The position numbers and the translations under genes were made by a program. Below, piece by piece: positions 1 to 6,588 of a DNA stretch of 6,588 nucleotides. The stretch's first letter is position 1. Each line of letters opens with the position of its first letter. The stretch lies in assembly GCA_023262065.1 (NCBI GenBank), contig JALRDW010000098.1, positions 1 through 6,588 on the forward strand. The letters are read 5' to 3'. The notes beneath the pieces are model-generated. The model saw only the letters and a list, made by a program, of their open reading frames with translations, did no database searches and was not told the origin of the DNA. This stretch comes from Acidimicrobiia bacterium (GTDB lineage Bacteria > Actinomycetota > Acidimicrobiia > IMCC26256).

Positions 1-1243
1 GGAGCAGCGCTTCGGCGTCGAGCACAAGGAGCGCATCAAGCGGCTGCGAGCCGCGGTCGACGTGCTGACACTGTCGGCCACCCCGATCCCGCGCACCCTC
101 GAGATGAGCCTCACCGGGATCCGTGACCTCTCCCTCGTGCAGACCCCGCCCGAGGAGCGCCAGCCCATCCTCACCTACGTCGGCGAGTACGACGAGCGTG
201 CGGTGTCCGAGGCGATCCGTCGCGAGCTGCTGCGCGAGGGCCAGGTGTTCTTCGTGCACAACCGCGTGCAGGACATCGAGCACATCGCGGAGCAGGTGCG
301 TGATCTCGTGCCCGAGGCCCGCGTGCAGGTCGCGCACGGCCAGATGGACGAGGGGACGCTCGAGCGTGCGGTCCTGTCGTTCGCGGATCGGGAGTCGGAT
401 GTGCTCGTGTGCACCACGATCGTCGAGAGCGGCCTCGACCTCCCGATGGCCAACACGCTCGTGGTCGATCGGGCGGACCTGCTCGGCCTGTCGCAGCTGT
501 ACCAACTGCGCGGTCGGGTCGGGCGCCGGGGCAGCCGGGCGTACGCGTACCTCCTCCATCCGCAGGACCGCGCGCTCACCGAGGAGGCGTACGAGCGTCT
601 CAAGGCCATCGGTGAGTTCACCGACCTCGGCTCGGGCTTCAAGCTCGCCATGCGCGACCTCGAGATCCGTGGCGCGGGGAACATGCTCGGCGGCGCACAG
701 AGCGGCCACATCGCAGCGGTCGGCTTCGACCTGTACTGCGAACTCGTGACCGAGGCGGTCGCCGAGTTGAAGGGTGAGCGGATCGAGCCGCCCTTCGAGG
801 TGGTGCTGGACCTGCCGACCGACGCGCACCTCCCGCGCACCTACATCGAGCGGGATGACGTCCGGATGGAGGCCTACCGTCGGCTCGCGGCGGTGGAGTC
901 GCCCACCGACGTCGACGACGTCGAGACGGAGTGGCTCGACCGCTACGGGCCGCCGCCGGCCGCCGCCGACGCGCTCCTCGACGCGGCCCGCCTGCGGGCG
1001 GAGTGCGTGCGGCTGCGGATCGCGACGGTGTCGATCGTCCCCGCCCCGATGCAGCGGGCCAGCGCGCGCATCGCCATCAACCTCCCGGAGAGCCGGCGGG
1101 TCCGCCTCGGCCGCCTCGCCCCGAGGGCGGTGGCCAAGGACGATGGGATCGTCGTGCCCCTCGAGGTGGCGCCGGCCCGGGCGGTGGCCGCAGTGGTGGC
1201 ACTCCTGCGCGAGCTCGTCCCGCCCGACGATCCCCCGGGCTGA
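1..1243 (+). CDS. mfd: Transcription-repair coupling factor Mfd, C-terminal part (5' end outside window)
   Basis: Mfd is a cytoplasmic ATP-dependent DNA translocase. It pushes stalled RNA polymerase off DNA and recruits UvrA, coupling transcription to nucleotide excision repair. The reading frame is already open at base 2, so only the last 413 residues are visible, about a third of a usual protein of roughly 1,150 residues. The fragment opens with EQRFG, the tail of the DEEQ helicase motif II. It continues with SATPIPRT (visible residues 25-32, motif III), the VFFVHNR strand of RecA-like domain 2, [12 protein letters not shown], and QLRGRVGR (168-175, motif VI). Next comes the TRG translocation motif shared with RecG, ending [12 protein letters not shown] (224-235). 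The remainder, from about residue 258, fits the autoinhibitory D7 domain that masks the UvrA-binding surface. An internal GTG at 62 opens the same frame but is not the start, because homology runs upstream of it. The helicase motifs are intact and I see no frameshift. Identification is close to certain. Confidence 0.97.
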   Translation, partial: EQRFGVEHKERIKRLRAAVDVLTLSATPIPRTLEMSLTGIRDLSLVQTPPEERQPILTYVGEYDERAVSEAIRRELLREGQVFFVHNRVQDIEHIAEQVRDLVPEARVQVAHGQMDEGTLERAVLSFADRESDVLVCTTIVESGLDLPMANTLVVDRADLLGLSQLYQLRGRVGRRGSRAYAYLLHPQDRALTEEAYERLKAIGEFTDLGSGFKLAMRDLEIRGAGNMLGGAQSGHIAAVGFDLYCELVTEAVAELKGERIEPPFEVVLDLPTDAHLPRTYIERDDVRMEAYRRLAAVESPTDVDDVETEWLDRYGPPPAAADALLDAARLRAECVRLRIATVSIVPAPMQRASARIAINLPESRRVRLGRLAPRAVAKDDGIVVPLEVAPARAVAAVVALLRELVPPDDPPG

Positions 1244-1267
1244 TCCTCGGGCGCGGGGGCCCGTCGG

Positions 1268-1273
1268 TAGCAT
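1268..1273 (+). promoter_or_regulatory. Candidate -10 box for a leaderless lipoprotein transcript
   Basis: TAGCAT matches the actinobacterial TANNNT -10 consensus. It lies 9 bases before the GTG at 1283, so a transcript would begin at or next to the start codon. No Shine-Dalgarno sequence is visible in the 39-base gap after mfd, which fits leaderless initiation. No convincing -35 box is seen. The call is inferred from motif and spacing only. Confidence 0.45.
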
Positions 1274-1282
1274 CCGGTCCCT

Positions 1283-2308
1283 GTGAAGCGAACCCGGATC
1301 GTCCCCATCGTCATCGCCGTCTGCACCGCCGCCCTGCTCGCGGGGTGCTCCTCCGTCGGGGGGACCGCGGCCACCGTGAACGGGGAGCGGTTCTCCCAGC
1401 GCGACTTCGAGGCCGAACTCGAGGCCCAGCGCGACAATGAGCAGTACTGGAACGCGAGTCAGCAGAACGCAGCCGGGACGCAGAACCCCGACGCGGTGCC
1501 GGCGAGCCTCGCCGCCGACTGGTTGACGCGCCACATCTACACGGAGATCGTGGCCGGGTCGCCGCTCGGGCGGCGGTCGAAGCCCGATGCGGCGCTGCGG
1601 TCCGAGGTGGAGGCCCAGCTCTCCCAGACCCCGGGCTGGACCGCGTTCCCGGCCCGGTTCCGGGCCGACCTCGTCGCATCGAACGCGGTCGCGGTCGCGG
1701 CGCAGCGCGCGCTGGCCGGTCCGGAACCCACCGCGGCCGAACTCGTCGCGTTCTTCGAGACCTACCGGGCCCAGATCTGTGCGAGCGGGAAGGTCGTCGC
1801 CCACATCCTCGTCGCGAGCGAGGCGGAGGCGGCGGCCGCGGTCGGCCGACTCGGGGACGGCGCGGACTTCGCGACCCTCGCCCGGGAACTGTCGACCGAC
1901 ACGGGCTCCGGCGCCTCGGGCGGTGGACTCGGTTGCCTCGGGGCGCAGCAGTTCGTGGCCGAGTTCGAGGCGGCGGCGCAGGCGCTGGCCGTGGGAGCCA
2001 CCTCGGGTCCGGTGCAGACGCAGTTCGGCTGGCACGTCATCCGGGTGGATGCCGCCACGTACGAGACCCTGCGGGAGGGCGTGGCCAGCGCGTACCAGCA
2101 GGTGGCCGACACGAAGTTCCAGCGCTGGGTGCAGCGCCGGGTCCGGGAGGCCGACGTGACCGTGAACCCGCAGTACGGCACCTGGCGACGCTCGCAGGGT
2201 GCGTACAAGGTCGTCCCGCCGATCGCGCCGGCACCGCAGGTGCGCCCGACCCCGGAGCGGACCGGGGCGACCGGCATCCTCGGCTCCCGCGGCACGCCCA
2301 CCCCGTGA
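1283..2308 (+). CDS. Secreted lipoprotein with parvulin-type peptidyl-prolyl isomerase domain (SurA/PrsA-like)
   Basis: This is a 341-residue predicted envelope foldase, lipid-anchored on the outer face of the membrane, that probably catalyses or chaperones folding of exported proteins. The N terminus is a lipoprotein signal peptide: basic KRTR, a hydrophobic run, then the lipobox LLAGC with Cys22 as the lipidation site. It is followed by ATVNGERFSQRDFE (30-43), typical of the start of SurA N-terminal chaperone domains, and a helical region to about 165. A parvulin (rotamase) domain spans about 170-258. Its hallmarks are VAHILV near the start, ADFATLARELSTD, the GGGLG turn, and FGWHVIRV (248-255) near the end. 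The C-terminal 30 residues are a Pro/Thr-rich, probably disordered tail. The mature chain has only two other cysteines, Cys166 and Cys218, both within or at the edge of the parvulin domain. GTG is the only start that yields a full signal peptide. Its stop overlaps the mazG start by 4 bases. Family membership is secure; isomerase activity is not shown. Confidence 0.9.
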   Translation: MKRTRIVPIVIAVCTAALLAGCSSVGGTAATVNGERFSQRDFEAELEAQRDNEQYWNASQQNAAGTQNPDAVPASLAADWLTRHIYTEIVAGSPLGRRSKPDAALRSEVEAQLSQTPGWTAFPARFRADLVASNAVAVAAQRALAGPEPTAAELVAFFETYRAQICASGKVVAHILVASEAEAAAAVGRLGDGADFATLARELSTDTGSGASGGGLGCLGAQQFVAEFEAAAQALAVGATSGPVQTQFGWHVIRVDAATYETLREGVASAYQQVADTKFQRWVQRRVREADVTVNPQYGTWRRSQGAYKVVPPIAPAPQVRPTPERTGATGILGSRGTPTP

Positions 2309-3783
2309 CGGCGCGGGTGGTCGTCGTCGGGCTCGGCCCCGGCGGTGCCGACCTCGTCGCCCCGCGAGCGCTCGACGCGTTGCGGCGCGCCCCCGCGCTG
2401 GTGCGGACCGCACGCCACCCGGCGGTCGACGAGCTCCGACGCGCCGGCGTCGTGCTCGAACCGCTCGACGCGATCTACGACGCAGCCCCCGACCTCGACG
2501 CGGCGTACACCGCGATCGCCGCACGGGTGCTCGACCTCGCCCGGGAACGGGGCGAGGTGGTCTACGCGGTCCCGGGGAGTCCGGGGATCGCGGAGCGGGC
2601 CGTCGGTCTGCTGCGACGGGCCGCCGACGCGGGGGAGGTCGCGATCGAGGTGATCCCCGGTCTGTCCTTCGCGGACCTCGCGTGGGCCCGTCTCGGCGTC
2701 GATCCGATGGCGACGGGGGCCCGGGTCATCGACGGCCGCGACCTGGCGAACGCGGCCGGACTCGGTGGGGCGATGCTCATCGCGCAGTGCGACACCCGGT
2801 TCGTCCTCTCCGACGTGAAGCTGGCGCTCCTCGACGCGCTGTCCGCCGACGCGGAGGTCGTGGTGCTGCAGCGGCTCGGGCTCCCCGACGAGGTCGTCAC
2901 CCGTGTCGCGCTCGAGGACCTCGACCGCGCAGTGGAGCCCGACCACCTCACGACGCTGTTCGTGGACACCGGAGCGGCCGCGGTGGCGGGGGAGGTCGCC
3001 CGCCTCGTCGCCCTCGCCGAAGTGCTGCGGGGGCCGGACGGATGCCCCTGGGACGCGGAGCAGACGCACCGATCGCTCGTGCGGTACCTGCTCGAGGAGG
3101 CCTACGAGACGGTCGAGACCCTCGAGGCGCTCCCGATCGAGGCCCCGGCGGGCGACCCCGACCTCGACGCCTACGCGCGGCTCGAGGACGAACTCGGCGA
3201 CGTGCTGTTCCAGGTCGTGTTCCACTCCATCCTCGCCGCCGAGGCCGGGGCGTTCACGTTCGCGGACGTCGCCCGCGGCATCCATGACAAGTTGGTGCGC
3301 CGGCACCCGCACGTCTTCGGCGAGGTGGAGGTGGCGGGTAGCGAGGAGGTGCTCGCCAACTGGGAGGTCATCAAGCAGCAGGAGAAGGGCACGGCGTCGA
3401 TCGTCGACGGCATCAGCCCCGCCCTGCCCTCCACGCTGTACGCGCTCAAGCTGTTCCGGAAGGCGGCGACCGTCGGGCTCGCCCCGGTGGACCGGGCCGC
3501 GGCGCTCGCCGACCTCGACGCGGCGGCCACGAGACTGCGCGACGCACCCGGCGTGACCGCATCCGACGAGGATCCTGCGGTCGGTGACCTGCTCGCTGCG
3601 GCCGTGGCGGTCGCCCGGGCCGAGGGGGTCGACGCGGAGTCCGCGCTGCGCGCGTGGGCCGGTCGGTTCCGGGACACCTTCCGGGCCGCCGAGGCGCTCG
3701 CCGCCGCCCGGGGCACGACGCTCGGGGCGCTCGGACCCGAGGCCGCCCGCGACCTGTGGCGACGCGCCGCATCGGCGGGCTGA
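2305..3783 (+). CDS. mazG: MazG nucleoside triphosphate pyrophosphohydrolase with N-terminal tetrapyrrole-methylase-like domain (YabN architecture)
   Basis: MazG proteins hydrolyse nucleoside triphosphates to monophosphates and pyrophosphate, clearing damaged or surplus nucleotides in the cytoplasm. The 492-residue length matches the YabN-type fusion rather than the short mycobacterial protein. Residues 1 to about 215 resemble SAM-dependent tetrapyrrole methylases: VVVVGLGPGG (5-14), VYAVPGSPGIAE (86-97) and VIPGLS (116-121). The role of this domain in YabN-like proteins is unclear to me. The MazG domain begins near residue 225. It shows CPWD (247-250), the metal-binding EExxE motif at 264-268, ELGD (296-299) supplying the ExxD half, KLVRRHPHVF (329-338) and NWEVIKQQEK (352-361). 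All expected acidic metal ligands are present. GTG at 2305 is chosen because it sits immediately before the first beta strand. It overlaps the upstream stop as GTGA and has no Shine-Dalgarno sequence, which implies translational coupling. Upstream parts of the open frame are shadows inside the lipoprotein gene. The C-terminal 120 residues are Ala-rich and weakly conserved. Confidence 0.94.
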   Translation: MTARVVVVGLGPGGADLVAPRALDALRRAPALVRTARHPAVDELRRAGVVLEPLDAIYDAAPDLDAAYTAIAARVLDLARERGEVVYAVPGSPGIAERAVGLLRRAADAGEVAIEVIPGLSFADLAWARLGVDPMATGARVIDGRDLANAAGLGGAMLIAQCDTRFVLSDVKLALLDALSADAEVVVLQRLGLPDEVVTRVALEDLDRAVEPDHLTTLFVDTGAAAVAGEVARLVALAEVLRGPDGCPWDAEQTHRSLVRYLLEEAYETVETLEALPIEAPAGDPDLDAYARLEDELGDVLFQVVFHSILAAEAGAFTFADVARGIHDKLVRRHPHVFGEVEVAGSEEVLANWEVIKQQEKGTASIVDGISPALPSTLYALKLFRKAATVGLAPVDRAAALADLDAAATRLRDAPGVTASDEDPAVGDLLAAAVAVARAEGVDAESALRAWAGRFRDTFRAAEALAAARGTTLGALGPEAARDLWRRAASAG

Positions 3784-3825
3784 CCCCGGGAGCACGACGG
3801 GTGGCGCCCCCACCGGTCGGCGTGG

Positions 3826-3831
3826 TCGAAT
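3826..3831 (+). promoter_or_regulatory. Weak candidate -10 box before the decarboxylase-like gene
   Basis: TCGAAT lies 7 bases upstream of the GTG at 3839 in the 55-base gap after mazG. The position resembles that of the box before the lipoprotein gene and would again give a leaderless or nearly leaderless transcript. No Shine-Dalgarno sequence is seen. The second base of the usual TANNNT is wrong and no -35 is apparent, so this is tentative; transcription could also read through from mazG. Confidence 0.22.
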
Positions 3832-3838
3832 CGGATCC

Positions 3839-4560
3839 GTGACCACCTACGACGTCCTCGGGAGCACGATCACCACGCCGGTGGAGATCCGCGAGGCTCG
3901 CTCGTGGTTCTCGACCTTCGCGGTCCCGTACCGGGCCGCGCGTGACCTGATCGCGTACAGCGGACTCGAACCGGCACCGCTCCCCGGTGGTCGGACCCTT
4001 GCGAGCCTCGGGTTCGTCCGCTACATCGACGGCGACCTCGGTCCGTACCACGAGTTCGTCGTGGCACTCATCGTGCGGCGGCCGGGCGGCGCGGATCGGA
4101 AGGACACCGGGGCGTTCATCCACCAGCTCCCGGTGAACCAACCCTTCACCTGTGCGGCCGGACGCGACATCTGGGGCTTCCCGAAGTTCGTGACCGACAT
4201 CGACATCGACGAGGGCGTCCGCCGCGACACCGCGACCCTCGTGATCGACGGGGCGTCGGCGGTCCGGCTGTCCATCGCGCACGGGGTGCCGACGCGGATG
4301 CCGGACACCAACCTCGATGCGTACTCATGGGCCGACGGCACGCTCCGCTGCACGCCGTGGCGGCTCGACGGGGAGGGGTCCCGCGGACGCCCCGGCGGCG
4401 CCCGGGTCGAACTCGGCACGGGACTCATCGCGGATGAGCTGCGGGTGCTGGGGTTCCCGCGCCGGGCGATCATGTCGGGCACGATGCGTCGGGTGCGGAT
4501 GACCTTCGGCGACGCGCGGGTCGTGGACCCCGGCGTCATCCCGACGCCCGGGGTGGCGGT

Positions 4561-4564
<4 letters not shown>
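3839..4564 (+). CDS. Acetoacetate decarboxylase superfamily protein
   Basis: This is a 241-residue cytoplasmic protein without signal peptide or membrane segment, close to the usual length of the superfamily. Characterised members form a Schiff base between a lysine and a keto substrate, and either decarboxylate beta-keto acids or catalyse aldol/dehydration chemistry. The key segment is GRDIWGFPKFV, in which Lys116 of the GFPK motif aligns with the Schiff-base lysine (Lys115 in the Clostridium acetobutylicum enzyme). The following residue is Phe117 rather than the second lysine of the classical PKK motif. Glu72 in YHEF is a plausible match to the active-site glutamate of the barrel. Other family-like stretches are LPVNQPF (97-103) and the GTMRRVRMTFGDARVV strand near the end. 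GTG at 3839 is the only sensible start; frame extension upstream lies in mazG. It overlaps the next gene by 4 bases, so it is probably co-translated with the dehydrogenase. The substrate is unknown, and actual acetoacetate decarboxylation should not be assumed. Confidence 0.85.

Positions 4565-6588
<2,024 letters not shown>

Noticed and set aside
1232..1263. GC-rich hairpins at the end of mfd (CCCCCG with CGGGGG, or CGGGC with GCCCG), considered as an mfd terminator
   Set aside because: The alternative pairings compete, there is no T tract, and such stems are frequent by chance at this GC content. A terminator is possible but not supported.
3800..3814. A five-pair stem GGTGG/CCACC after mazG, considered as a terminator
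   Set aside because: It is short, lacks a T tract, and is no better than expected by chance in this sequence.
1762..3846. A 694-codon open frame on the minus strand across the lipoprotein and mazG genes
   Set aside because: It is the antisense shadow of strongly biased G/C-ending codons. Its translation is low-complexity Arg/Gly/Val/Glu-rich with no recognisable domain, while the + strand genes carry clear family motifs.

Overview
The window is an ordinary-looking, high-GC chromosomal segment. All six genes are on the + strand and tightly packed. It suggests an actinobacterium. The class Acidimicrobiia is my best guess, but it rests on remembered gene order and style and is not proven by the sequence. 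The supporting signs are very high GC, strong G/C bias at third codon positions, GTG at all five visible starts, short or absent leaders, and the housekeeping order mfd / parvulin lipoprotein / mazG / eno. I see no tRNA, rRNA, insertion sequence, CRISPR array, prophage gene or integration scar.

Layout. (1) 1-1243: the 3' third of mfd, the transcription-repair coupling factor. (2) 1283-2308: a secreted lipoprotein with a parvulin-type peptidyl-prolyl isomerase domain, preceded by a -10-like box that suggests a leaderless transcript. (3) 2305-3783: a MazG nucleotide pyrophosphohydrolase fused to an N-terminal tetrapyrrole-methylase-like domain (YabN architecture), overlapping the lipoprotein gene by 4 bases. 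(4) 3839-4564: an acetoacetate decarboxylase superfamily protein. (5) 4561-5364: a classical short-chain dehydrogenase/reductase, overlapping gene 4 by 4 bases. (6) 5498-6588: the first 363 codons of enolase, cut by the window edge, after a 133-base intergenic region with its own promoter-like box, a small GC hairpin and a Shine-Dalgarno sequence.

How the genes fit. mfd, mazG and eno form a neighbourhood known from other actinobacteria (in Mycobacterium tuberculosis mfd, mazG, lpqU and eno are consecutive). It combines DNA repair, nucleotide-pool cleaning, envelope protein folding and glycolysis. The decarboxylase-like/SDR pair sits inside this block as a separate two-gene unit. Translational coupling suggests the two enzymes act together, for example on a beta-keto acid or ketone and the matching alcohol, but the substrate cannot be read from the sequence. 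This pair is the most interesting part of the window. I found no clearly novel biological system.
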